NCBI GenBank assembly: GCA_025642065.1
Contig: JAODUP010000165.1
Location: 859,933-923,932, forward strand
DNA length: 64,000 nt
Origin: Paralvinella palmiformis
Lineage: Eukaryota > Annelida > Polychaeta > Terebellida > Alvinellidae
Direction of reading: 5' to 3'
Shown here: piece after piece, positions 25,380 through 36,977 of the stretch
Numbering within the stretch: position 1 is the stretch's first letter
Layout: each line of letters begins with the position of its first letter
Program-made: the position numbers and the translations under genes
Notes under the pieces: generated by a model
Told to the model about the DNA's origin: nothing
Database searches by the model: none
What the model saw: only the letters and a program-made list of their open reading frames with translations

Positions 25380-25920
25380 AGAACTTTAAAACAACACAAA
25401 CTTACTGATTATTTAATGGTGGCGAGAAAATCAACTCGTTAATTAAAGATGGTTCCTAGGAACCTTAAGTTTTCAACATTCGGGAATAATTATATTACAA
25501 TCGACTATTGTAATGAAATATTCAGAATGAATTTATAAGCAGGACACAATAAATTAATTACAAATAATTTTGAAAAATAAATTATATCGGTTATTTACCA
25601 CCATACTAGATATTAATGACCTTTATCTCACGGTTCCCTTTTTGGTGTCTCTTTCGTCCATTAGATTTACCATAAGAAAAGCTGGTAGTTCTTATTTATA
25701 TTAAAATCGTTTCGAAATATATTTAAACAAATCATCAAATAATATTTTGTTGTACAATCAATTAATCAATATCTCAACAGATTGATACTTGCCGATTTAG
25801 AAAATAGGTTAGGATATACAGACAACTGGTTACCGGTAATGAAATATGTATTGTATAGATGTGTGTTATAGTGATGTCATATTTCACTGTACATTGTACA
25901 TAAATGAGGTGACGATTAGG
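25380..25920. other. Non-coding, nothing recognised
   Basis: AT-rich sequence inside segment C with no supported feature. Confidence 0.5.
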
Positions 25921-26419
25921 AGTAATGATCATTGGTGATATACAGCTATATTGTTACATTACAGCAGAAAGGTTTATTAATAGGCTTCTTGGTTCGAGTC
26001 GTGACTGGGTTAACATCTCTCTCCCTAACTGTATCCTTTTCTTTATCTAAACGCGGATCATTGGCTGAGTACTTGCCCAAGACCTTGACCAAGTACTTAC
26101 CCAAGCCAGTCCTTGAGAACGTCACCAGTTCTTAGTACAGAACCGTGATTTTGTCAGTAAGTATTAAATAGTTACATCTGTATCCTAGTAACGTTCATAG
26201 TAAACAAAAGTTGTAATATAATCGACGAGCAATCGATATGTATATAAAAAGTAGATACTAGCTTTGATAGAAGACAAATTGACCTCATATTAGTGACATG
26301 CTAGGCCACAGCTGGACTGATTAGTGTTTTTGTGATTTGATGAATCACTATTTATTGAATGATATGTGTTACTGAGGATGGTCTGGAGTCCTAACGTGAT
26401 GTTGGGCTATAGACAACTA

Positions 26420-27035
26420 TTGATTATACACATGAGCTAAGTAGGATCCATAAGATATGACAGTTAATCATCACATTTCTGTAAATATTACCCAGAGCGG
26501 TTGTGGTAGCGGTAGTGTGTGCATGTGTGTGTCTGAATGCGCGAGTGTGTGCGCGTCTGTGAGCGTGCGTTTGGCAGCTTCATCTAGGTACAGATGTCTC
26601 ATGTTATTCGGCCATTAATAGGTGTGTGTCAAGCTTGCTATTAACGACATATATTTATATTATTTTCAGCCAATGGTACTATCTAATAAATTGACATTAC
26701 CTGTTTTATCAATAATTTTTTTTGGGGGGGGGGGCGAAATGGTCCGCCAAAATACACTTTCTTAATAACCAACGAATGGGCACATTCTATCAACAATTGG
26801 CTTGGATGAGAAAATTGGACACCATCTACTCTCGTAGAGCTGTAAACACTTAACTGCGCTACAGAGAGTCATAAAGCTGAGTAAAACCGGCATTCAAACT
26901 ATACCCAAGATATTTATGATGTAATGAAGACTTTCTAAAGTCGGTCTGGGTTTGAGTGTTTCACTATTCTGTTCTATACTGCTTTGAATATGTGGTCATC
27001 TATTGTAATAGAGGTGTGTCATCATCTTGACATTC
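26420..27035. other. Non-coding; short poly-T/poly-G run near 26720-26734
   Basis: No reading frame or repeat family was identified. Confidence 0.5.
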
Positions 27036-27036
27036 T

Positions 27037-27056
27037 AATAAATAAATAAATAAATA

Positions 27057-27119
<63 letters not shown>
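27037..27119. repeat. (TAAA)n then (AT)n microsatellite
   Basis: Five TAAA-type units followed by about 58 bases of AT. Confidence 0.95.
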
Positions 27120-27121
<2 letters not shown>

Positions 27122-27164
27122 AAAGACATATAGTATATGGCCAGTTCCATAAAAAAAACTATTA

Positions 27165-27330
27165 TTCTCACTAGCTATATCACTATTTCTGTCTTCTCGC
27201 GCCAAGCCTCAGTCAAAGACAGTATTAGAAACAAAAATAGATGAATTCCCAATGCAGACCATAGCTGAAGCAGTATATGACAATTGTATGGAGAAATTCC
27301 ATAAATTAATACATAATTGTGTTTTTTTAA
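27165..27330 (+). repeat. Diverged duplicate block (partner at 16605-16760)
   Basis: See the partner; anchor ccaagcctcagtc at about 27203. Confidence 0.55.
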
Positions 27331-27353
27331 TTTTCTATCGACACAAGGCTTAA

Positions 27354-28067
27354 CAACGATTAGATGGTTAGAGATTATTTACGATTAATAATTGATAAAA
27401 TAAACAAGGATTATATGGTTTGAGATTATTTACCATTAATAATTGTTAAAATAAACAACGATTATATGGTTTGAGATTATTTACCATTAATAATTGATAA
27501 AATAAACAACGATTATGTGGTTTGAAATTATTTACGATTAATAATTGATAAAATAAACAATGATTCTATGATTTGAGATTACTTACCATTAATAATTGTT
27601 AAAATAAACAACGATTATGTGGTTTGAGATTATTTACCATTAATAATTGATAAAATAAACAATGATTCTATGGTTTGAGATTACTTACCATTAATAATTG
27701 TTAAAATAAACAACGATTATGTGGTTTGAGATTATTTACCATTAATAATTGATAAAATAAACAATGATTATGTGGTTTGAGATTATTTACCATTAATAAT
27801 TGATAAAATAAACAACGATTATGTGGTTTGAAATTATTTACGATTAATAATTGATAAAATAAACAATGATTCTATGGTTTGAGATTACTTACCATTAATA
27901 ATTGTTAAAATAAACAACGATTATGTGGTTTGAGATTATTTACCATTAATAATTGATAAAATAAACAATGATTATGTGGTTTGAAATTATTTACGATTAA
28001 TAATTGATAAAATAAACAATGATTCTATGGTTTGAGATTACTTACCATTAATAATTGTTAAAATAAT
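27354..28067 (+). repeat. 51-bp minisatellite, 14 units with higher-order variant pattern
   Basis: Fourteen units of exactly 51 bases fit the interval. Three main variants can be followed: a standard unit (cgattatgtggtttgag...attgat), a second (tgattctatggtttgag...ttacttacc...attgtt) and a third (ttgaaattatttacgatt). Units 4-6 repeat as units 10-12, a sign of multi-unit duplication. All frames contain stops. Confidence 0.97.
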
Positions 28068-28325
28068 CATTCTCCGGTCGACGACATTTATTATTATTTA
28101 GCAAAAATATTCAGTTTTAACATATCAGTAATGTTGTTACCTATAATTAATTACTGAGATGAAATACTTCTCTAGACGGAGAGTATATTAGGTGTATATC
28201 ATGTTATTGACTAAGATAGGTCACTGAGAGCTTAACATGTTCTCATTGAGAAACTAAAGGTACGCCGACATTCATAAAATGCAGGTATAGATGTTATAAA
28301 GATAACACTTCACGCCCATAAATTG
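28068..28325. other. Non-coding, nothing recognised
   Basis: No supported feature. Confidence 0.5.
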
Positions 28326-28482
28326 AGTTGTTTAGACACTGTCCTGGTCACACTTAATTGGACCACACGTTAGGTGGGCAACACCCGAGAGAAACACATA
28401 ACACACAGTTATAAGTGGGTTCGAACCCAGAGTCTGGACGTTTCCAGCGCAATGCTTTAACCATTACAACATCGAAAGGTTT
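28326..28482 (-). mobile_element. tRNA-derived SINE (family U), minus strand
   Basis: On the minus strand the sequence starts cgatgttgtaatggttaaag (A-box-like, from about 28474) and continues to a perfect B box, gggttcgaaccc at 28417-28428, about 40 bases downstream. These two internal RNA polymerase III promoter boxes in the right order and spacing show a tRNA-like head. About 85 bases of unrelated body follow. The acceptor stem is not recognisable and the body is attached, so it is called a SINE and not a tRNA gene. Confidence 0.7.
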
Positions 28483-28940
28483 TGTGATAAATAATTACAA
28501 AACGTAATTGTCTATTCAGATAATGCAACTTTAATGGCATGTATCGTATAAATTATGTAAAGATATGAGAAGCAAAAAGTAAATAGACAACTCGGTTTAG
28601 TTATTTATTAACATGATACTACTAATGACAACTGACAGGTTTCTGTTATTTGTGGTATTTAGTGTTTATTGATGTGGATCGATATTCGTCCTGTGGTAGT
28701 TGGCATTATTCGTGGTACGGTTTCAATGCATTATTTATAGTTATTATTGGATGCGTGGCATGCTTATTGATAAAAGATGTAAAATCTAAATGACAGTAAA
28801 TATGTACCTATCACCGTAATGTAATATCCAACTAGGAAAATATGTTATCTCAATAAAATGTTATCGGATATTTAGTGACATACCATCTAGGTCAAATGAA
28901 TGGTTGTTTTTATTCTATCTGATTTAGTACTAGGTTATAG
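28483..28940. other. Non-coding, nothing recognised
   Basis: No supported feature. Confidence 0.5.
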
Positions 28941-28941
28941 A

Positions 28942-29386
28942 GAAATGATCGCTTCTCTCTCTCAGGTATGTGTACGTCTGTGTTTGTCTGTTTTAGGGTA
29001 CATAGTAAGAGGCAGCAGGCACAGAGCATCAACATATATAAACATCCTTCGAAACCTACCTCCATAAATCTAAATACAACTATACATACATTAATCTAAA
29101 AATAAAATGTTCCATACCTCCACATATTGATAAATGTGTGCGTATACCTAAGCATGTGTCTGGTCTACTCATCAGCCTGTGGGGACCAGCTAATTCGCTT
29201 TTCGTACGCGACAAATATGTCACGCCCACAGGAAAACGGCTACATGCAGGCTACGTACAAAAAGCGGAAGCACGTAAAAAAAGATACTACAGCTCGCAAC
29301 AAACAACACGTGCGTGTAGTTCAATGGTGACTTGCTACATACATATCATAAACAGAAATAATCGCTTCTCTCTCTGAGGTATGTGT
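28942..29386 (+). mobile_element. Repeat family R, copy 1, with long flanking direct repeats
   Basis: The core (about 28990-29350) runs from tttagggtacatagtaagag to a cacgtgcgtgtagttcaatg end. It matches 54970-55255 (opposite strand) almost exactly over about 285 bases and 45045-45400 (same strand) more weakly. It is bracketed by a direct repeat of about 32 bases differing at two positions: 28942-28973 and 29355-29386 (core word atcgcttctctctct). That could be a target-site duplication or an internal feature of the family. In all copies a (GT)n tract lies on the 5' side. A 43-codon open frame (29138 onward, VSGLLISLW...VRDKYVTPTGKRL) is kept in all three copies. Confidence 0.75.
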
Positions 29387-29460
29387 GTGTGTGTGTATGT
29401 GTTCGTCTGTGTGTGTGTGTGTGTGTACGACTGTGTGTGTGTGTGTGTGTGAATGTGTAG
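29379..29460. repeat. (GT)n-rich microsatellite
   Basis: Imperfect GT tract with short interruptions. Confidence 0.9.
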
Positions 29461-29980
29461 AATGGTAGACCTATTGTGCTAATTAATCCTTGCTGGGAAA
29501 GATATGATACTCCCCCCAACTTATAAATGTAATCTCGATATGAACAAACGTTCATACAAATTGAATATAGGCGACTAACAGATGTCGGTAAGTCAGCGCA
29601 GATGTTAATATTAACAACAAATAAGTGCTTCTGAATCTAAATGATTTCATAATCGAATTTTATTTACCCTTCAAATCGATTTTTATGCGGCTTCTAATAT
29701 GTTATATGACCTCTAAATATAAATGTCATAATTGGATTTATGTGCTACAGGTTGATATTTCAGAATTGAAACACTACTGTTTTGTGTATATACCAATATA
29801 AAAATCCTATACACTAACAGTGATTATGCTATCTTTAAGTTATTTGAGGGTGGTTTCTATAACCGATCATTTTTGATCTAATTATCATACATTTACATAT
29901 CATAATAACCACATTGTTCTCATAAAGTAGAAAATTTCAGTATCTTGTTTCCTTTAAATGTATGCTTTTGGTGTTGCTTC
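29461..29980. other. Non-coding, nothing recognised
   Basis: No supported feature. Confidence 0.5.
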
Positions 29981-29982
29981 TC

Positions 29983-30045
29983 CATTATTATTATTATTAT
30001 TATTGTTGTTGTTGTTGTTGTTGCTGTTTTTATTTTGTTGTCGTG
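29983..30045. repeat. (ATT)n(GTT)n microsatellite
   Basis: ATT units change to GTT and then to mixed T-rich text. Confidence 0.85.
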
Positions 30046-30770
30046 ATCATTATTGTTGTATGCTATCTAAGGATTTAATCACACTAAAGAGATGTGTCCG
30101 AACCAAATTATAACATCAGTATTGAAAGAACACATTGTATCCATCTGTTATCGTACACGTTTTTATTTCGACAGATAGACAGATGGACCAATTGACCAGA
30201 CGCAGCAACTACCATCCGAAAAATTCCGAGAATGGATCATAAATTCTGCACTTGGAATTGATTCAGTACAGAGGCTTCAATGATGTCCTTGGTCTGGATA
30301 TTCAAGGTCTAGCTCATTGACGTTGATGGCCTTGATATTCTAACACATTCATGAGTGGATAAGGTCTCTTTTGTTATTTGTATATAGGAAGACATCTTAT
30401 ACAATGGCGGATACACACATTAAGTCAGTTTAAATGAATATAAAGAAGAACAAATAAACTAATTGAATCCCAAATATATTACTATTAACAACAAGATAAC
30501 TTCAATCTAACTATAATAACTAACTTCAAGGTAAGACGCATTAATGAAAGAAATTCTGAAGAGAAATATTGGAGTTTGGTGGGTGGGAATTTGGAACAAT
30601 TACATATTGCTAAAACGTGGATATACTTCACCCTGTCAATGCTAAATGTACTGAATCACAATGGATACAGATATAATTATACTCCACCTAGGGATCATTA
30701 ATCTGCGTGGGCGGAGCTGAGTAGTTGGTTCAGTCAATAGCTGACCATCATTTTTATTAAAGAAAGTTCT
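30046..30770. other. Non-coding, nothing recognised
   Basis: No supported feature. Confidence 0.5.
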
Positions 30771-30775
30771 CAAGC

Positions 30776-30931
<156 letters not shown>

Positions 30932-31138
30932 TTGTGTGTATGTGACATGGGGTCAATTCCATTTTGTCAATTCCAATTCCACTCAATTCCATTTGGTCAA
31001 TTCCACCTCAAATGTATCAATTAATTTCCAATTGCAAATATTTTAATTCCAATTTCGATTTTCCCCGGCTCTTTTGCGCCTAATACTTTTTACCATCAGT
31101 AAGTACTCCAAGTATATATATAAATAAAACACCGCATA

Positions 31139-31742
31139 TAAGTGTTAACGTAGTAAAAAATAGCGCTAGCCTAACTACAAGGCGCTAAAGATATATTTTA
31201 TTATATCAAGTGGTGGATCATAGTTTTGGGTGCAACCCCATGAAAGAATATATTTTGTAATCATCAACGATATGTTTATATTCCACTGTCCAGTAGGAGC
31301 CTTGAAACTAATGTTTTTGCTTAGTTCCGCACAGCAGGGGTCAGATCCTGTATTTACTTTCACAACCCTGCTGAGTACTAAACCACTGACATATGGTAAG
31401 GTTACGAAATATCTCAAATGGTTATTAAAACAGTTAGGTCTGGGGACAGTTTTAGGAGAGGAGGAGCAAGGTTTTGCTCCAGATGGGCATTCCCGGTCAG
31501 ATGATAAATTAATTAATCCCTAAATAGAAATATCTCTATATAGATTACAGATATGCTATTTGGTGGTGTCACAGTGGGGGCGGAACCTGTGGTATCCAGA
31601 CCATTTTAATTGGTAAATGCTTTCTCGGGGTGCCACGGTCGGTGTGCATATCTGATATATATATATATATAAGCAACCAAAGCTCTGGATCATTATGATT
31701 CCAGTATATTGGTAAGACCACATGTAAGTGTTAGTGTAGTAA
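31139..31742 (+). mobile_element. Possible nested insert bounded by direct repeats
   Basis: The word agtgttaacgtagtaaaaa at 31141 recurs as agtgttagtgtagtaaaaa at 31727, two mismatches in 19. The two copies bracket the recombinase-like fragment. Crypton-type tyrosine-recombinase elements integrate between short direct repeats, so this may be such an insertion or its remnant. Boundaries are uncertain. Confidence 0.4.
31230..31523 (+). pseudogene. Tyrosine-recombinase-like (Crypton-type?) fragment
   Basis: The frame reads FHCPVGALKLM, then DPVFTF, then KPLTYGKVTKYLKWLLKQLGL and a later GHSRSDD. This order (CPV-x-AL, short gap, VF, PLTY...LK..L...GL, then GHS-R) matches the C-terminal half of eukaryotic Crypton/DIRS-type tyrosine recombinases, where the histidine and arginine of the GHSxR box are catalytic. 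Here GHSRSDD keeps H but has lost the normal spacing to R, and the final catalytic tyrosine helix is missing. There is no ATG at the natural start (the frame opens with GTG) and the N-terminal half is absent. A pseudogene fragment; the family call is by eye. Confidence 0.5.
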
Positions 31743-31894
31743 AAATGGTAAACTAATTTCTGGATTTAATTGTTTTGTAGGAATTCCAATTCAAAATTTC
31801 TCAATTCCAATTCAAAATTTCTCAATTCCAATTCCATTTTTTAAATAACCAATTCCAATTCTGGAATTGAATTGACCCCATGTCTGGTATGTGT

Positions 31895-32213
31895 GAGTAT
31901 TTATGGGTGCCAGGGTACTCGGTATTGCGATTTGTTGGTGAAATATATTTTTGAATGACGAAGGATAAATAATGGCTCTCTCCTTTAACATTCTGCTCCA
32001 TCACAATACATATTTTATATATTTAAGTTACCTTGATTTGATTACTATCAAATACCTGGGGACATCTTCCTATTATGATATGCTGCAAGATCAGTCTTTA
32101 ATTACTTGTGAAATGAAACTCCAAAAGAGCAATCACATTATACTATTCTGGTGGATCCTATATGTATCTTGCTGAATCCGGAACTCAGCAGCATATACAG
32201 GATATCTCTGTTA

Positions 32214-32215
<2 letters not shown>
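31895..32215. other. Non-coding, nothing recognised
   Basis: The short frame 31972-32175 has no recognisable content. Confidence 0.5.
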
Positions 32216-32218
<3 letters not shown>

Positions 32219-32263
<45 letters not shown>

Positions 32264-32280
32264 ATCTATCTATCTATCTC
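32219..32280. repeat. (TC)n(TATC)n microsatellite
   Basis: About 38 bases of TC followed by TATC units. Confidence 0.95.
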
Positions 32281-32631
32281 TAAGAATAATAGTTTATTAT
32301 CCTATATGCGACTGACTCAATCATTTCTTCATTGTAATCAGTACACTCTGAATCTAAATTGACTTTTTGGAATGCCCCGTTTCCTCATTTGAAAGGCAAT
32401 ACCTAATTCTAGGTTAATTATAATCTTAATAGATTTTAGTAATGGCTCTGAAGTCGGTTTTATCGTGATTTGTCACTATCTCTTGTCTGTGTTTATGGCA
32501 CTATAACAGTGGATGGTGTTTACCTCCCTCCTTAAGAGAATTATTTTTATTTTAGAGGATGGCTACATTTAAAGAATTTACATTAATCATAAATCAATGT
32601 TTCCTTAAGTAGGTGAGCAACAGGTGACAAA

Positions 32632-32787
32632 ATACTACTACTACTACTACTACTACTAATACTACTACTACTGCTACTACTACTACTACAACTACTACTA
32701 CTACTACTACAACTACTACTACTTCTACTACTATTACTACTTCTACTACTACTACTATACTACTACTACTACTACTACTACTACTAA
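32632..32787. repeat. (ACT)n trinucleotide repeat
   Basis: About 50 imperfect ACT units. The valine-rich minus-strand frame over it is an artefact. Confidence 0.97.
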
Positions 32788-32789
32788 TT

Positions 32790-34625
32790 TCTGCGACGAT
32801 TTGCACTAAAAGTAATATTTTGTTTAGAACAATATCATATGTTTTCAAAAACATTCGTGTACAGAAAAAAATGCCTGGAATCTAAAATGAGTTACTGGTA
32901 TTAGAGTCAGACTGGCATGAATATGACAGACACGATAAACGAAGTTTCCCAGCAGAAGCATTTCTATTAGAAATGTCAACCGGCTGTACATCTCAATGGG
33001 ACCATTTTATGCATAATAATGTTCATTATAGTCACGACTATTACCAAACAATACTACGAGCAAGAATGATATGAGTCATACAATGAATACAAAGTCATAC
33101 AATAAGTATAGTAGTCAGTGTACATCCATATATAAGACACGTCAATTGTTTTAACTGGTCTAAGAATAATGTATGCATTAAGCTGAGTACATTGTAATCA
33201 TTCTGAGTAACCATGCCTAATTACTCGGTATGGAAATAAAATAAAACCTACTAAAATAGTCCCAGTTCAATCAAACGAAATAATTAGATAAACTAACTTT
33301 ACCTATTAAATGTAATGCTGTATTTGAACAAATAGCTTTAGTGACTCTTATAAATACATACTGGAGTTGAACAATAGACGAGATAGACTGACCGATCTAG
33401 TGAGATTGTTAGTTAAAATATACCTGATTCATCTGATTCAGTTAGTGTTTTATTTCGTATTTTGCCATACACCTAATACCTTAGGATGATATGTTATCAG
33501 ACTGATTCTAGTGTTAATTACAATTTGACAATTAATATTTATGTATGTTACAGCCTTTCACTCACGCATTTGATTGGCCCGTGTATCTGATAGCAGAATA
33601 GCACGATTTGCACGTAACATAATCTAAGAATTGTTCATCGTATCTTATAATAACAAACTGCTGCCAAACATCTGATTTGGCACGAGAACTGAACCTCAGT
33701 TCTCGTGCTTGTAGTTTGTAGTTTGAGGCAACTTAGACTTCCAAAAAGACATGTTGTCTGTTGTATTCAAAGACAGATGATGGGAAAATATTATTCTTTC
33801 TCTTGAAATATGATCTTTGATTAGTAGATTGAAATTACCTTTGCTCATTATAAATGAGTGCCAGATAACTGCAAAGTTAAGCTACTGTATGTCACATCAT
33901 ATGCCATGCTTCACCATAAACCAAAACTACATAAAGCTTAGAAACTAAATTTATCCATCTGGCTTACTCAAACTGAATACTGTGAATGCTGTGAACCAGA
34001 GTATATTTATAATATTCAAAGAAAATATTTTATATTCGATAATCTGAAAAACATAATAATTACATTAACAATTTGGTAGACAATGTCGGCCTGAAATATG
34101 GATTGCTGTCACAGCATTTCTCCGGAACAAAAATCTTGAGGGGATTCGACCCCCCCACACACGCACAATGTAATACCGCTCATCCACACAGAAGAAAAAA
34201 TTGTGGGTTCTGAACACTTTATCCTCCAACTGTGTATCTAAGTAATTAACTGCATATATTACTTCGGGCTGCAGTCAGGGATGAGTGAGTGGGTGAGTGA
34301 GTGACGTTATAATTAATTATTAATTAACTTATAGAGGATTGTAAGTTCTTATGATATAAATATTACCTGATGGCATCGAAGCTGATAATTAACTTTTTAA
34401 TATGTTCTTTGATAAATGACGGGTTTTTGAGGGAAATGTAAGAAAATAGTACCTTAAACTTATAGTTTACTTAATATAGAGACTACTAAGGTGCAATAAA
34501 GTTAAATAAACAGGTTTAGTCCCCAAAAAGACTAATCCCAAATGGACCAGTACAATTTTAGGGAATCCTAACAAGACAAAACTCATCTGGACGAATTTAT
34601 TTCAAAAATGATATAGTCATATCCT
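32790..34625. other. Non-coding except a short perfect hairpin
   Basis: AT-rich with no supported reading frame. The hairpin at 33680-33708 is listed separately. Confidence 0.5.
33680..33708. other. Perfect 13-bp inverted repeat with 3-base loop
   Basis: The arm gcacgagaactga (33680-33692) and its exact reverse complement (33696-33708) are separated by ACC. The arm is GC-richer than its surroundings. It is too short for a typical microRNA precursor. It may be a foldback relic of a small transposon or a cruciform-forming site. Confidence 0.85.
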
Positions 34626-34633
34626 ATTATAAT

Positions 34634-34663
34634 AACTCTAACCCTAACCCTTACCCTTTTCTC
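34634..34663. repeat. Short interstitial telomere-like repeat
   Basis: About four imperfect copies of CTAACC/CTTACC immediately upstream of the 41-bp minisatellite. Confidence 0.8.
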
Positions 34664-34723
34664 TAATAATTACCCAAACCCCAAGTTAATGAGAACTCGT
34701 CTTGTTATGATTCTCTTGTTAGG

Positions 34724-35560
34724 TTAGTCTTGTTGGGATATTTCCTGATTCGTCCATTTTGGGATTCGTCTTGTTGGGATATTTCCTGATTCGTCCATTT
34801 TGGGATTCGTCTTGTTGGAATATTTCCTGATTCGTCCATTTGGGATTCGTCTTGTTGGGATATTTCCTGATTCGTCCATTTTGGGATTCGTCTTGTTGGA
34901 ATATTTCCTGATTCGTCCATTTGGGATTCGTCTTGTTGGATATTTCCTGATTCGTCCATTTGGGTTTCGTCTTGTTGGGATATTTCCTGATTCGTCCATT
35001 TGGGATTCGTCTTGCTGGGATATTTCCTGATTCGTCCATTTTGGGATTCGTCTTGTTGAGATATTTCCTGTTTCGTCGATTTGGGATTCATCTTGTTGGG
35101 ATATTTCCTGATTCGTCCATTTGGGATTCGCCTTGTTGGGATATTTCCTGATTCGTCCATTTTGGGATTCGTCTTGTTGGGATATTTCCTGATTCGTCCA
35201 CTTGGGATTCGTCTTGTTGGGATATTTCCTGATTCGTCCATTTTGGGATTCGTCTTGTTGAGATATTTCCTGTTTCGTCGATTTGGGATTCATCTTGTTG
35301 GGATATTTCCTGATTCGTCCATTTGTGATTCGTCTTGTTGGGATATTTCCTGATTCATTCATTTTTGGATTCGTCTTGTTGGGAAATTTCCTGATTCGTC
35401 CATTTTTGGATTCGTCTTGTTAGGATATTTCCTTATTTCATCCATTTTGGAATTTCTCTTGTTGAGATATTTCCTGATTCGTCCATTTGGAATTCGTCTT
35501 GTTGGGATATTTTCCTGATTCGTGCATTTAGGAATCGTCTTGTTGGCATGATACCAATAA
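34724..35560 (-). repeat. Minisatellite of about 41 bp, roughly 20 units
   Basis: Units contain ttgttgggatatttcctgat and tcgtccattttgggattcgt in order, with lengths of 40-42 bases because the T run varies. Point variants (tttcgtcgatttgg, attcatcttg) occur in pairs, at about 35061-35110 and 35261-35300, showing block duplication. Long open frames exist on both strands and in several frames simply because the repeat lacks stops in those registers. The strand given is arbitrary. Confidence 0.97.
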
Positions 35561-36700
35561 ACAATACCTATTCCGCGTTGATCCAAACGGAGTTATTTCA
35601 ACTCCTATTTTTGAGACACGATTATCTTAATTTTAACATCTCTGTACCTTCTCATTTTACAACAAATTTGCTAAATATACCCATGAACTGGTTGTCAAAC
35701 TGAGTAAATGGGATGATTGGCCTCGGTGCAGAACTCATCTGAGACATAAAGTCAAATGAGGCCTCTATTTGAAGACACATCCCTCAAATGCAGGAGTATT
35801 GTTCCTATTCGAAGTATGACATGGAGGTGACCAGTACTATACTGCGGTATCACATATTTAACCGCTGGCTAAGCTGTAGCGTTGACAATTAATTGTATTA
35901 TGAGAAACACAATTAGTCGCCTGTATAACTGTGTTTAGAAGAATATCAAGGTTTCTTTATTTCAGCATCTAGATTATTTAATGTTTTCTATCTAGATGAC
36001 TATACCAGGCGATACATGTCCACTAAGTCATATTCACATACTGATTACATTGCTACTAACTTTCCCTTTATGTTCATAACATACATCTAGTTGAATAGTG
36101 ATTACATTTTCATTTTGTTAAAAACATTAAAAACAAACACATACTTATTTTCGAGATTATTTTAATATAAAGCTGTTCATGTCTGTTTTCCTTATATCTA
36201 AATGAAGGATCTGAGGTATTATTAGTGCACATGAAGGATTCATATTACAAATTTCTGTAACAAATAAAGATGGAATGCAGGAATCAATCAAGCATAATGA
36301 CTCAAATCAAAACAGTAGTTGTAAAGGAGGGTCCATTGTTTTAATATTTTAATTAGCTGAATTAAATAAAGAAGTCTGAATAATGGCGACTCATAATTAG
36401 CATAATTATGATTACATAATTAGTCAATCAAACAAATGGGCACTTGATTTTAGTTTCTATTATTTCTAACAACATAACTGGTGAATTTGAATAGTATTTA
36501 ATTGTTTCTTTTGATGATAAATGTTAGATTTCTAATTGTTTATCTGGTTCCTTTGATGTTCATACCTAATTAACATAAATTAGCATATTTTATGTTATTC
36601 GTGGGGCATATCAGAGGAGATTCCCATAGAGAAACAAGTTTATGCAATTAATGGTGGGTCAAGTCACTATTTGACTGGACTATAAGGATATGTTCTTTTA
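35561..36700. other. Non-coding, nothing recognised
   Basis: No supported reading frame or repeat. Confidence 0.5.
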
Positions 36701-36745
36701 ATTGTGAACGTTTTATCAACTCAAAACATGGCCACCTCTATGGTG

Positions 36746-36757
36746 GACTACTACTAC

Positions 36758-36802
<45 letters not shown>

Positions 36803-36940
36803 TTACTAGTATTGCTCGTCCTTCTCCTCCTAATGCTGCTAGTGATACTACATCCAAAACTATTACTTATACTACTATTACTACCAGTTCTAAGACGATT
36901 ATTACCAATACTGCTATTGCTACTACTATTGTTGATATTT

Positions 36941-36977
<37 letters not shown>

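Larger units (their letters stand above)
22867..26420 (+). repeat. Long diverged duplicated segment, copy C
   Basis: Patches align in order and orientation with 52480-54420: ttggttactaacat (about 23186 / ttggtaactaacat 52499), gaatggttacgg (23668 / 52698), gtattaacacttaa (23728 / 52766), GA-rich tract (23800-23960 / 52975-53035), gttaacatctctctccct-like (26009 / 54040), cttgcccaagaccttg (26073 / 54101), ccgtgattttgtcagtaa (26144 / 54167) and tattaaatagtt (26162 / 54186). The 26-kb half is the best preserved. Spacing between patches differs by hundreds of bases because different microsatellites sit in each copy. Confidence 0.65.
30945..31886 (+). mobile_element. Short DNA transposon with terminal inverted repeats (hAT-like target duplication)
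   Basis: The left end acatggggtcaattcca (30945) and the right end (ending 31883; minus strand acatggggtcaattcaatt) are inverted repeats. Subterminal AATTCCAATT words are dense on both sides and also face each other. The direct repeat GTATGTG flanks the element at 30938-30944 and 31887-31893, extending to eight bases with the next T on the right; an 8-base duplication is the rule for hAT elements. The right end continues CTG (CAG on the other strand), also usual for hAT. The interior carries a tyrosine-recombinase-like fragment between direct repeats, which suggests nesting. No hAT transposase is present, so it is non-autonomous. Confidence 0.65.

Noticed and set aside
27354..28067. CRISPR-like array
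   Set aside because: Units are contiguous tandem repeats without unique spacers, and the DNA is eukaryotic.
28326..28482. A functional tRNA gene
   Set aside because: A and B boxes are present but no convincing acceptor stem, and an unrelated body is attached.
33680..33708. microRNA precursor
   Set aside because: The stem is 13 bp with a 3-base loop, too short.
34705..35362. Long open frames (up to 212 codons) on both strands
   Set aside because: They lie wholly inside the 41-bp minisatellite and occur in several frames at once, as expected from a repeat unit without stops.
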